A stretch of 6,909 bases of DNA from Tissierellia bacterium (GTDB lineage Bacteria > Bacillota > Clostridia > Tissierellales > Tissierellaceae): positions 1-6,909 of the forward strand of contig JAAYLY010000014.1 in assembly GCA_012521625.1 (NCBI GenBank), in the 5' to 3' direction. Positions 1 through 5,455 of this stretch are shown here, one piece after another (the stretch's first letter is position 1; each line of letters begins with the position of its first letter). Both the position numbers and the translations under genes were made by a program. The notes under the pieces were generated by a model. That model was not told the DNA's origin and made no database searches. It saw nothing but the letters and a program-made list of their open reading frames with translations.

Positions 1-372
1 ATGGAACTAGAAGTAGTTAGACTAGTTAATATTGAAAGGGAAAAAAATGGCTTAAAACCATTTACTGTCAGCGAAAAACTTTCAGATGTAGCAAGATTAA
101 AATCTAAGGATATGGCAGACAATGGCTACTTTAGCCATACATCCCCTACTTATGGCAGTCCATTTGATATGATGAGGCAGTTTGGAATCAACTATAGAAC
201 TGCAGGAGAAAATATAGCTAAAGGTTACCCATCAGCCCAATCCGTTGTGAACGGCTGGATGAATTCACCAGGCCATAGGGCTAATATTTTAAATCCAAGC
301 TTTAATACAATTGGGGTAGGGGCCTATAAATCAGGCAACACCATCTATTGGACTCAAATGTTTACAAATTAA
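1..372 (+). CDS. CAP-domain (YkwD/SCP-like) secreted protein, C-terminal part
   Basis: The visible 123 residues are essentially one complete CAP (cysteine-rich secretory/antigen 5/PR-1) domain of the bacterial YkwD type. It begins with the helix ELEVVRLVNIEREKNGL, continues through FSHTSPTYGSPF (His46) and AGENIA (Glu70), and ends with the signature WMNSPGHRANILNP (His92) and the final strand IGVGAY...YWTQMF. His46, Glu70 and His92 correspond to the conserved CAP cavity residues. Bacterial members are usually exported and carry an N-terminal signal peptide, often with a cell-wall or spore-coat targeting region. None is present here, and the domain starts at the first base of the window. The ATG at position 1 is therefore probably an internal methionine and the gene probably begins upstream; no ribosome binding site can be examined. 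The biochemical role of YkwD-type proteins is not settled, so no reaction is assigned. A long hairpin follows the stop codon. Confidence 0.9.
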   Translation: MELEVVRLVNIEREKNGLKPFTVSEKLSDVARLKSKDMADNGYFSHTSPTYGSPFDMMRQFGINYRTAGENIAKGYPSAQSVVNGWMNSPGHRANILNPSFNTIGVGAYKSGNTIYWTQMFTN

Positions 373-385
373 TTTATAGATAGAG

Positions 386-437
386 TAAGGGGCTGTTTCA
401 TAACTCTTGTAATGTATAGTTATGAAACAGCCCCTTA
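386..437. terminator. Long hairpin between convergent genes, probable bidirectional terminator
   Basis: A perfect 20-base-pair inverted repeat (386-405 with 418-437, containing GGGGCTGTTTCATAACT) encloses a 12-base loop. It lies between the CAP gene stop (372) and the Nudix gene stop (452), so it is placed to end transcription from both sides. Neither flank has a clear run of Ts, which is atypical for an intrinsic terminator. The stem is also longer than usual. A decayed mobile-element end or MITE-like palindrome is an alternative reading. Confidence 0.6.
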
Positions 438-451
438 TCTATCCTTCTTAT

Positions 452-1072
452 CTAAAGGCCTTTTATAAAATCCGCCAGATGCTTAGTCATAGTGGCCGTA
501 TAGCCCCAAATTACATAATCTTCATAGTGGTAGAAATATATTATTCTCTTGGCCCTCCTAAATTTATAATCCCTACCATTAGGTATTAAATTATATGGAA
601 ATTCTCCATTATAAATGGTCTTTAACTCCAACTCATAGGCTTCAGGTTCCCTACTTAAGATGAAATCCAATGGTACTGTGAATAAGTGATCAACCTCTGC
701 TGGATTTGGCCTTATCATATCCACATTTACTCCACTTATTAAGCCTAAAAAGCAATGGATTTCCATATTGGCATAGGTTATTAAATAATCCAGCTCCCCA
801 ATGACTTCTATTTTATCCTCCTTTAAATTTAATTCTTCCATGGTTTCCCTAACTGCTGCTTCTCTAAAGGATTCCCCCTCTTCTACCCTCCCACCTGGAA
901 AGGATATCTCCCCTGGCTGGGTTTTCATGTTCATGGCCCTAAATTCATAGATTACTTCCCAGCCCTTCTGGGTCTTAATAAGGGGAATTAGGACGGCAAA
1001 TTTGGACAATTCTTCCATAGGTTTAGACCGTCTCTCCTTCAGCTTCAGTTTTAATTGTGTAATATCTAACAA
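452..1072 (-). CDS. Nudix hydrolase, CoA pyrophosphatase-like (NudL/YeaB family)
   Basis: This 206-residue protein has a Nudix box at residues 61-83: Gly61, Glu67, Arg75-Glu76 and Glu79-Glu80 are all in register, giving the Mg2+-binding helix. Just before it, FRAMNMKTQPGEISFPGG (44-61) resembles the extra motif that marks CoA pyrophosphatases, which split coenzyme A into phosphopantetheine and 3',5'-ADP. The C-terminal IWGYTATMTKHLADFI also fits that family. Substrate is inferred from these motifs only; another nucleoside diphosphate derivative is possible. The usual Gly near the end of the box is Asn82. The start is TTG at 1072, chosen because GGAGG (1080-1084) sits 7 bases upstream; the next in-frame Met is residue 19. 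The start codon lies inside the last codons of the upstream patatin gene (overlap 1066-1072), so the two are probably cotranscribed and translationally coupled. No signal peptide or membrane segment is seen, so it should be cytoplasmic. Confidence 0.85.
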   Translation of the reverse strand: MLDITQLKLKLKERRSKPMEELSKFAVLIPLIKTQKGWEVIYEFRAMNMKTQPGEISFPGGRVEEGESFREAAVRETMEELNLKEDKIEVIGELDYLITYANMEIHCFLGLISGVNVDMIRPNPAEVDHLFTVPLDFILSREPEAYELELKTIYNGEFPYNLIPNGRDYKFRRAKRIIYFYHYEDYVIWGYTATMTKHLADFIKGL

Positions 1073-2298
1073 GTCCTTACCTCCGATTTCATATTAATAA
1101 ATATTATATCAGCTACTCGAAGTAAAGTCTCCTCCTTGTTAAATATATATGAAATATCTACCCTTTCAAAAATCTTTTCTATAGGGGATAAACGGCCGCT
1201 GACCTTAGGCTTAACTGGCGGCTTTGTATTAATTACCAGCCCTAGCAACTCTTCAAAGGAGTAGACCTTAAATCTTTCAATGCCTAATTCTTCAGCCTTA
1301 ATATCCAATAAGGCAATTAAAAGATCTTCATAGTCGAAATCCTTATTAAGTCCCAGTAGGGAACCCAATTTAGGTATGATTATCTCAAATAACAGCCTTT
1401 TACCCCTTTTGCCATCGGAAATATGCAGTAGTTTCCTTATATCTTCAATCCGTCCTTCATCCATATTCGATAGGAGGTTAAAGTAGTAGTCCTTATCCCC
1501 CTTGGGCATTATATAATATCTCCTGCCCTTTAGCCTTCTAAAGACCCTTAAGGCATCATAGTAGCCCAATTCCATATTCCGCTTACAAATGTCCGGCTCA
1601 AAGGAATAGGTACCTCCTATATCGTCAGAAGGGGAAATAATTATGATATTCTCATCATCCCTATCAATCCTCCTAGTTAGGCCTAGGGCATTTGTTCTAA
1701 CTAGGATAAGCTTATCATAACCCTTATTTTTTAACATCCTAAAGGGGAGGTTATCGTAAAAGGCCCCGTCTAAATAAAGTTTTCCACCTAACTTTTCATG
1801 TTTAAAAACTGGAAGATAAGCCGTGGCCAAAAGATAATCCTTTAATTGTCCATAGGGAATATCCTCTTTAAATAACTCTTGAACCTTACGGTCCGTTAGA
1901 TTCACCGTAACTAAGCCAAAATCCATTGGTGATGATCGTATCCTATCCTCATCAATATACCTATCTATAAGTTCCCTAAGGGGAGTTATATCTAGGCCAC
2001 CTTCCGATATTATTATCTTTAACTTTTCTATTAGGGTTCTAATATCATTATTAAAATTCAGCCTATATAATCTATCAACTTCCTCCTCCTTAAGGTCCAC
2101 TATCATGGAATAGGAGATATTCTCCCATAGCTTGCAGCAAATATCAAAATCCCCCTGCACTATCATGGCTGCGTTAAGACCACCTATGGAAGTTCCAGTT
2201 ATTCCATTAATTTCAATCCCCTCTTCCAAAATGGCCTTATATACACCCATATGATAGGAGCCCCTGGCCCCACCACCTTCCAACACTAGTCCTATCAT
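1066..2298 (-). CDS. Patatin-like phospholipase (serine acyl hydrolase)
   Basis: The 410-residue product opens directly with the patatin fold: strand MIGLVLEGGGARG with the Gly-rich oxyanion loop (8-13), then GTSIGG with nucleophile Ser37 in the Gly-X-Ser-X-Gly elbow. The catalytic Asp is Asp177 in LYLDGAFYDNLP, so the Ser-Asp dyad is complete. Such enzymes hydrolyse acyl esters of phospholipids or other lipids; the substrate cannot be told from sequence. Residues from about 265 to the end extend past the usual catalytic core and match no domain I recognise. There is no signal peptide, so it is probably a cytoplasmic or membrane-surface enzyme. A GTG four codons upstream (2310) is in frame, but the ATG at 2298 is preferred because AGGTGA (2312-2307) stands 8 bases before it and overlaps the GTG. 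The 3' end overlaps the Nudix gene by 7 bases, indicating an operon. Confidence 0.92.
   Translation of the reverse strand: MIGLVLEGGGARGSYHMGVYKAILEEGIEINGITGTSIGGLNAAMIVQGDFDICCKLWENISYSMIVDLKEEEVDRLYRLNFNNDIRTLIEKLKIIISEGGLDITPLRELIDRYIDEDRIRSSPMDFGLVTVNLTDRKVQELFKEDIPYGQLKDYLLATAYLPVFKHEKLGGKLYLDGAFYDNLPFRMLKNKGYDKLILVRTNALGLTRRIDRDDENIIIISPSDDIGGTYSFEPDICKRNMELGYYDALRVFRRLKGRRYYIMPKGDKDYYFNLLSNMDEGRIEDIRKLLHISDGKRGKRLLFEIIIPKLGSLLGLNKDFDYEDLLIALLDIKAEELGIERFKVYSFEELLGLVINTKPPVKPKVSGRLSPIEKIFERVDISYIFNKEETLLRVADIIFINMKSEVRTC
1080..1084 (-). promoter_or_regulatory. Ribosome binding site fixing the TTG start of the Nudix gene
   Basis: GGAGG on the minus strand lies 7 bases before TTG (1072-1070), inside the 3' end of the patatin coding sequence. 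It supports the non-ATG start and reinitiation at the gene overlap. Confidence 0.75.
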
Positions 2299-2317
2299 TT
2301 GAAAGATCACCTTTCAA
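2299..2317 (-). promoter_or_regulatory. Patatin ribosome binding site within a small hairpin
   Basis: On the minus strand TTGAAAG-GTGAT-CTTTCAA forms a perfect 7-bp stem with a 5-base loop immediately before the ATG (2298-2296). The Shine-Dalgarno AGGTGA occupies the last two stem bases and most of the loop. The spacing of 8 bases decides the ATG start. Whether the hairpin affects translation is unknown. Confidence 0.5.
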
Positions 2318-2404
2318 TAAATTATTATATTTTAGCTAAATAAGATAAGTATAAGGCTAATCCTATTTATTATATACCCACCAATTGTTAATTAGTTCTT
2401 CTAC

Positions 2405-2433
2405 TTTAGTAATGATAAAAACTGTGTTATAAT
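2405..2433 (+). promoter_or_regulatory. Candidate promoter of the dCMP deaminase gene
   Basis: A perfect TATAAT (2428-2433) is preceded by TG one base upstream (extended -10, 2425-2426). The -35 position 17 bases upstream holds only a weak match, TTTAGT (2405-2410). The start codon is at 2466, leaving a leader of about 25 bases that contains the ribosome binding site GGAGGT (2455-2460). Confidence 0.6.
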
Positions 2434-2465
2434 TAAAGATATTTATTGACCAATGGAGGTATCTT

Positions 2466-2897
2466 ATGTCTAAGAGGAAAAATTGGAATGAATATTTTAT
2501 GGAAATTGCTGAATTAGTTGCTAGCAGGTCAACCTGCGATAGGGCTTTTGTAGGCTGCCTTCTAGTAAACGATGATAATAGGATTATATCTACCGGATAT
2601 AATGGTTCCATATCAGGACAACCCCATTGTGATGATATAGGCCATACTATGAGAGACGGCCACTGTATAGCCACTATCCATGCTGAAATGAATGCCTTAA
2701 TCTACTGTGCAAAAGAAGGCATATCAGTTAAAGGTTGCACCGCATATGTAACCCACTTTCCATGCTTAAATTGTACTAAAGCCCTTATTCAAGCAGGCAT
2801 TAAGAAGATATATTATAAATATGATTACAGGGTAGATGAGTATGCTGTAGAATTACTTAAGAAAAGCAATGTAGATTTTGAAAAGCTCTCCTATTAA
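2466..2897 (+). CDS. dCMP deaminase (ComEB-like cytidine/deoxycytidylate deaminase)
   Basis: The 143-residue protein carries the zinc-dependent deaminase signature: HAEMNAL with ligand His72 and proton-shuttling Glu74, and PCLNC with ligands Cys100 and Cys103. The N-terminal RSTCDRAFVGC and IISTGYNGS (41-48) segments are characteristic of deoxycytidylate deaminases, as is the insertion carrying HCDDIGH (54-60). The family converts dCMP to dUMP, feeding thymidylate synthesis in the cytoplasm. In Bacillus the homologue is encoded in the com locus as ComEB, but no competence genes are visible here, so no symbol is given. Length is normal for the family. The ATG at 2466 has GGAGGT 5 bases upstream and a good -10 box further up. 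The gene appears to be transcribed alone: it diverges from the patatin operon, and its stop codon overlaps the stop codon of the convergent RNase H gene. Confidence 0.93.
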   Translation: MSKRKNWNEYFMEIAELVASRSTCDRAFVGCLLVNDDNRIISTGYNGSISGQPHCDDIGHTMRDGHCIATIHAEMNALIYCAKEGISVKGCTAYVTHFPCLNCTKALIQAGIKKIYYKYDYRVDEYAVELLKKSNVDFEKLSY

Positions 2898-2912
2898 GAG
2901 AGTTCTTTTTTT
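2884..2912 (+). terminator. Intrinsic terminator of the dCMP deaminase gene
   Basis: AGCTCTC (2884-2890) pairs with GAGAGTT (2898-2904), with one G-U pair, around a 7-base loop that contains the stop codon. A C and seven Ts (2906-2912) follow. The hairpin and T-run lie inside the 3' end of the opposing RNase H coding region. Confidence 0.6.
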
Positions 2913-3529
2913 GCCAATTGGTCGGCCTCCTCATTATATTCAACTCCTGAATGGGCTAATACTTTGATAAAGATGACCCTTAGCCTATCCTTGATGGAAT
3001 CATAGTAGGCCTTATAGGCCTTAGTGCCTTCCTTATTAGTCTTCCAATTACCCTTTGCCCACTCCTCTATCCCCCTATAGTCATAGTGCAAATAAAGGGT
3101 ATCCTTGCCCTTTAAAAGGCTGATCCTCATAGCTTCCATGGCCCCTTTTAGTTCCCCGGCCACATTCCTCATTTCCGCTAAATCCTCATCATCATCTTTT
3201 CCACTAAAGACTTCCTTCCCCTCCTTAGTAAAATATACTATTCCATAGCTATAGGTTTTTGTCTTTAAGGAAAAGCTTCCATCTACATAGGCTACGGCCT
3301 CATTATCCTTAAGATTTTCTATGGACCTAATTCCATTTTCTTCCTCACCTATGTTGACAGCAGGATATAAGCTGCCTTCTCCATTGATAAAATTTAAGGC
3401 TTCCTCATAGCTCTTAAACTTCTTATAGATAGCCCCTTTAAAACCCTTAACCTCCCTTTCACACTGGGCCCAACTTTCATATATGCCTGGATTTCTACCC
3501 ACCCTTACTCCATAGTAATACTTGGTCAT
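2894..3529 (-). CDS. Ribonuclease H1 with N-terminal hybrid-binding domain
   Basis: The 211-residue protein has two domains. Residues 3-48 (KYYYGVRVGRNPGIYESW followed by FKSYEEALNFI) form the small hybrid-binding (caulimovirus viroplasmin-type) domain that grips RNA/DNA duplexes. After a linker, residues about 76-210 form the RNase H fold with all four catalytic acids in place: Asp83 (AYVDGS), Glu126 (NVAGEL), Asp150 (HYDYRG) and Asp203 (NEEADQLA). The active-site-loop His193 (AHSG) is also present. The enzyme cuts the RNA strand of RNA/DNA hybrids, removing R-loops and primers in the cytoplasm. The domain order matches known bacterial and eukaryotic type 1 enzymes carrying this N-terminal domain. 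The ATG at 3529 has AGAGGTG (3541-3535) 5 bases upstream. The gene is monocistronic as far as seen. Its TAA overlaps the stop codon of the convergent dCMP deaminase gene (4 bases, TTAA). A symbol such as rnhA would be plausible but is left blank because naming of this two-domain type varies. Confidence 0.93.
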   Translation of the reverse strand: MTKYYYGVRVGRNPGIYESWAQCEREVKGFKGAIYKKFKSYEEALNFINGEGSLYPAVNIGEEENGIRSIENLKDNEAVAYVDGSFSLKTKTYSYGIVYFTKEGKEVFSGKDDDEDLAEMRNVAGELKGAMEAMRISLLKGKDTLYLHYDYRGIEEWAKGNWKTNKEGTKAYKAYYDSIKDRLRVIFIKVLAHSGVEYNEEADQLAKKELS

Positions 3530-3553
3530 TTTAACACCTCTGTCTTTTCCATT

Positions 3554-3559
3554 ATTATA
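3554..3559 (-). promoter_or_regulatory. Candidate -10 box of the RNase H gene
   Basis: TATAAT on the minus strand lies 24 bases before the ATG, leaving a short leader that holds the ribosome binding site. The -35 region (TAAATA at 3582-3577) is a poor match, so this is a weak call based on position and the -10 box alone. Confidence 0.35.
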
Positions 3560-3779
3560 CTATAATTTCCATCTTATATTTAAATATAAAAAGCTAGTAT
3601 AAAATATTTAAGAAATAATATAAAAAGAATACCCCATATGTTAAGTGTAGCAACACATCAAACATAGACTAGGCTATTAAAATACAATTATACACCAAGA
3701 CATGAAAAAAATCACTGTAGATATATATAATTTAGAATCTTAAGATAAAATTAAAACTAAAGATATAAAAAAGCTGGAT
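3560..3779. other. AT-rich divergent intergenic region, no gene seen
   Basis: The interval between the RNase H and arginase genes spans 3530-3867. This central part is very AT-rich and has no credible reading frame with a ribosome binding site. It holds a weak interrupted hairpin (ATGTT 3638-3642 with AACAT 3661-3665, and GTGT 3645-3648 with ACAC 3653-3656). There are also two similar short tracts, ATATAAAAAGCT (near 3585) and ATATAAAAAAGCT (3763-3775). No tRNA, recognisable riboswitch or convincing ArgR-type operator was found by eye. Confidence 0.6.
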
Positions 3780-3809
3780 TTGTAAATGAGATAAGTATTA
3801 TTGTATAAT
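3780..3809 (+). promoter_or_regulatory. Candidate promoter of the arginase gene
   Basis: TTGTAA (3780-3785) and TATAAT (3804-3809) are separated by 18 bases, a reasonable housekeeping sigma-factor arrangement. The start codon at 3868 leaves a leader of about 50 bases. That leader contains a short inverted repeat, TTTGGCGGCAAA (near 3814-3825), too short to interpret. Confidence 0.55.
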
Positions 3810-3853
3810 ATAGTTTGGCGGCAAATTTCAATAATAATTGCTATGGTACAAAA

Positions 3854-3859
3854 GAGGAG
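3854..3859 (+). promoter_or_regulatory. Ribosome binding site fixing the TTG start of arginase
   Basis: GAGGAG lies 8 bases before TTG (3868-3870). An upstream in-frame TTG (3838) has no comparable site, and an in-frame GTG (3859) overlaps this one, so 3868 is the best start. Confidence 0.75.
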
Positions 3860-3867
3860 TGATAACT

Positions 3868-4773
3868 TTGGACATAAACATAATAGGTGTACCAATAAAG
3901 TATGGATGTGATAAGGACGGAGTCCAATTTGGGCCAGATAAGTTAAGGGAGTTAGGCATTTCAGATATAATAAGGAAAAATGGTTTCAATGTATATGATA
4001 TGGGTAACATATACGTTCCAAATATATTAGATGAGTGTAAATACAATTGGCATAAAAGGATGAAATATTTTAAGCCTATAGTGGAGATAACCACAAATTT
4101 AGCTCACAATGTTTACACCTCATTAAAATCCAATTCCTTTCCCTTTGTAATAGGAGGGGACCATTCCCTAGGGATGGGTAGCATAGCCGGAGCTAGCAAA
4201 TACTTTAAGGAAATGGCTGTGGTCTGGGTAGATGCCCATGGTGACATCAACGATGAAAATACTACCCCATCAGGTAATATCCACGGCATGCCCTTAGCAG
4301 CCTCTTTCAATGTGGGACACCCCCAGCTAACTAATCTATATTTTAAGGGGGCTAAGGTTAAACCAGAAAATGTCTATATAATTGGGGCCAGGAGCCTAGA
4401 TCCAGGAGAGATTGCCTTAGCAAAAAGGTTAAACCTTAAACTCTATACCATGGACCATATAAATAGTATGGGCTTGGAGAGGATCTTAGTAAATGTGGTA
4501 GAAAATATAAAAAAATCCAATGTAGATGGACTCCACCTAAGCTTCGATATAGATGTTTTAGATAGCGCCTTAGTACCAGGAACTGGTACCCCTGAAAAGG
4601 ACGGCCTCAATGTAGAAGAAGCCAAATTAATATTAAAACATATCTTATCTATGAATATGGTCACATCTATGGACTTTGTTGAATTCAACCCAGTTTTAGA
4701 TGAAGATGATAAGACATCTAAAATCTGTATGGAACTACTGGAATATATATTTAAAAATTTAACTAGGGTTTAA
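3868..4773 (+). CDS. Arginase (ureohydrolase superfamily)
   Basis: The 301-residue product is full length for bacterial arginase, which hydrolyses L-arginine to L-ornithine and urea using two Mn2+ ions. All metal ligands are present: His99 (GGDHS), Asp122, His124 and Asp126 (DAHGDIN), and Asp227 and Asp229 (SFDIDVLD). His139 (GNIHG) and Glu272 (VEFNP) match the catalytic and substrate-contact residues. Asn128, Ser135 and Asp178 align with residues that in human arginase I contact the substrate's alpha-amino and carboxyl groups, favouring arginase over agmatinase or formimidoylglutamase; this is from memory of the family. Small departures are Ser176 where human arginase has Asp, and LDSALVP in place of the usual LDP. 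Translation is taken from TTG at 3868. No other arginine catabolic gene is adjacent, so the gene appears to stand alone; whether it supports arginine use, polyamine or proline supply cannot be told. Confidence 0.92.
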   Translation: MDINIIGVPIKYGCDKDGVQFGPDKLRELGISDIIRKNGFNVYDMGNIYVPNILDECKYNWHKRMKYFKPIVEITTNLAHNVYTSLKSNSFPFVIGGDHSLGMGSIAGASKYFKEMAVVWVDAHGDINDENTTPSGNIHGMPLAASFNVGHPQLTNLYFKGAKVKPENVYIIGARSLDPGEIALAKRLNLKLYTMDHINSMGLERILVNVVENIKKSNVDGLHLSFDIDVLDSALVPGTGTPEKDGLNVEEAKLILKHILSMNMVTSMDFVEFNPVLDEDDKTSKICMELLEYIFKNLTRV

Positions 4774-4788
4774 AACCCTAGTTTTTTA
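4761..4788. terminator. Bidirectional terminator overlapping two stop codons
   Basis: AACTAGGGTT (4761-4770) pairs perfectly with AACCCTAGTT (4774-4783). The 3-base loop is the arginase stop codon TAA (4771-4773). On the plus strand the T-run 4782-4787 follows, and the opposing PgpA gene's stop codon (4788-4786) sits at its end. On the minus strand the stem is followed by a weaker T-rich stretch, so it may serve both genes. Confidence 0.82.
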
Positions 4789-5277
4789 ATCTCTAGCGGA
4801 ATGGGCAATCCTACTGGCTGCGGCAGCAGCAAGGGCAGCCACAATATCATCTAAGAAGGTATTACACTCTATGCCTTTCTTAGTATCTAATTCCTTTATA
4901 ATTCCTAGTTTTTCCTTATCTAAAAATCCAAAGTTGGTTAAGCCGATAGTTCCATAAATATTAACTATGGATAGGGGAATTATTTCATCGATACCGTATA
5001 AACCTTCATCGGAAGCCACTATACTCTGTAATGGTTCCGGCAGCATATTCTTTTCTGCCAACTCATCCAAGGCTATGCCTGTTAGGATAGCATGGATAAC
5101 CTCCCTCTTCTTAAGTACCGCCTTAACATTATCTATACAGTATTCCAGGGTCAACTTATCATAGTACTTCCCCTGTAAGTACATAACCAGCTCCCCAATA
5201 TCCTCCAGAGTAACACCCCTTTTTTCTAATAGCTCTATAGCTGCATTTGCTAGTTCATCCATACTATATTTTTTCAT
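4786..5277 (-). CDS. Phosphatidylglycerophosphatase A family protein (PgpA/YutG-like)
   Basis: This 163-residue protein matches the YutG-type branch of the PgpA family found in Firmicutes. An N-terminal helical region (1-50) is followed by the conserved core EVIHAILTGIALDELAEK (59-76), LPEPLQSIVASDEGLYGIDE (79-98), SIVNIYGTIGLTNFGFLDK (103-121) and CNTFLDDIVAALAAAAASRI (138-157). The acidic clusters Asp90-Glu91, Asp97-Glu98 and Asp143-Asp144 are likely metal or catalytic residues. PgpA in E. coli removes the phosphate from phosphatidylglycerol phosphate to give phosphatidylglycerol. The Gram-positive branch is shorter at its N-terminus and its activity is less firmly established; a listerial relative was, as I recall, named LtrC for low-temperature requirement. 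The Ala-rich helix near the C-terminus is the only strongly apolar segment. The ATG at 5277 has a GAGGGG site 7 bases upstream. It appears monocistronic, with a terminator shared with arginase. Confidence 0.85.
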   Translation of the reverse strand: MKKYSMDELANAAIELLEKRGVTLEDIGELVMYLQGKYYDKLTLEYCIDNVKAVLKKREVIHAILTGIALDELAEKNMLPEPLQSIVASDEGLYGIDEIIPLSIVNIYGTIGLTNFGFLDKEKLGIIKELDTKKGIECNTFLDDIVAALAAAAASRIAHSARD

Positions 5278-5305
5278 ACAAATGCCCCTCTCTCTTCTTT
5301 TTTAT

Positions 5306-5311
5306 ATTATA
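5306..5311 (-). promoter_or_regulatory. Candidate -10 box of the PgpA-like gene
   Basis: TATAAT on the minus strand lies 28 bases before the ATG, a plausible distance for a short leader with the GAGGGG site. No matching -35 box is visible. The rest of the gap up to 5422 is AT-rich with nothing recognisable. Confidence 0.35.
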
Positions 5312-5422
5312 ATAGCTTTTCTTATATTTATTTCTTATTTTAACTAACTTTTATCCCTTTCTATTATTTTATATAGTTTATGGTCAAAAAGGCTTTGGTG
5401 CAACTACATTCTAACTACTAAG

Positions 5423-5446
5423 AAAACCCGTTTTAAAACGGGTTTT
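5423..5446 (-). terminator. Palindromic terminator of the ApbE-racemase operon
   Basis: A perfect 24-base palindrome, made of AAAACCCGTTTT and its mirror, begins 9 bases after the racemase stop codon. On the minus strand it reads as a CCCG/CGGG-cored hairpin ending in four Ts then C, after a run of seven Ts on the 5' side. The short T-run makes it a moderate-strength intrinsic terminator by eye. Confidence 0.7.
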
Positions 5447-5455
5447 AAAAAAATA

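Noticed and set aside
1066..2298. Patatin gene as a phospholipase effector of an anti-phage CBASS system (CapV-like)
   Set aside because: No cyclic-nucleotide synthase, E1/E2-like or JAB gene is adjacent. The only linked gene is a Nudix hydrolase, and the neighbours are housekeeping genes.
2299..2310. Four-residue N-terminal extension of the patatin protein from GTG at 2310
   Set aside because: The GTG overlaps the Shine-Dalgarno sequence that serves the ATG at 2298.
2363..2674. Minus-strand open frame across the dCMP deaminase promoter and 5' end
   Set aside because: It has no family resemblance, lies largely opposite a well-supported gene, and is best explained as a shadow frame.
3702..3743. 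Thirteen-codon reading frame starting MKKITVDIYN in the intergenic gap
   Set aside because: There is no ribosome binding site ahead of the ATG and it is too short to support. It might be a gene remnant, but nothing shows this.
3585..3775. Pair of similar ATATAAAAA-GCT tracts as a direct repeat or attachment-site pair
   Set aside because: They are short, low-complexity and imperfect, with no integrase or mobile gene nearby.
3838..3867. Ten-residue N-terminal extension of arginase from an upstream TTG
   Set aside because: No ribosome binding site precedes it, the GAGGAG lies inside it, and bacterial arginases normally begin close to the D-I-N-I-I-G-V-P strand.
4967..5164. Plus-strand open frames opposite the PgpA-like, racemase and ApbE genes
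   Set aside because: They lie within convincing minus-strand genes, lack ribosome binding sites and show no recognisable protein features.
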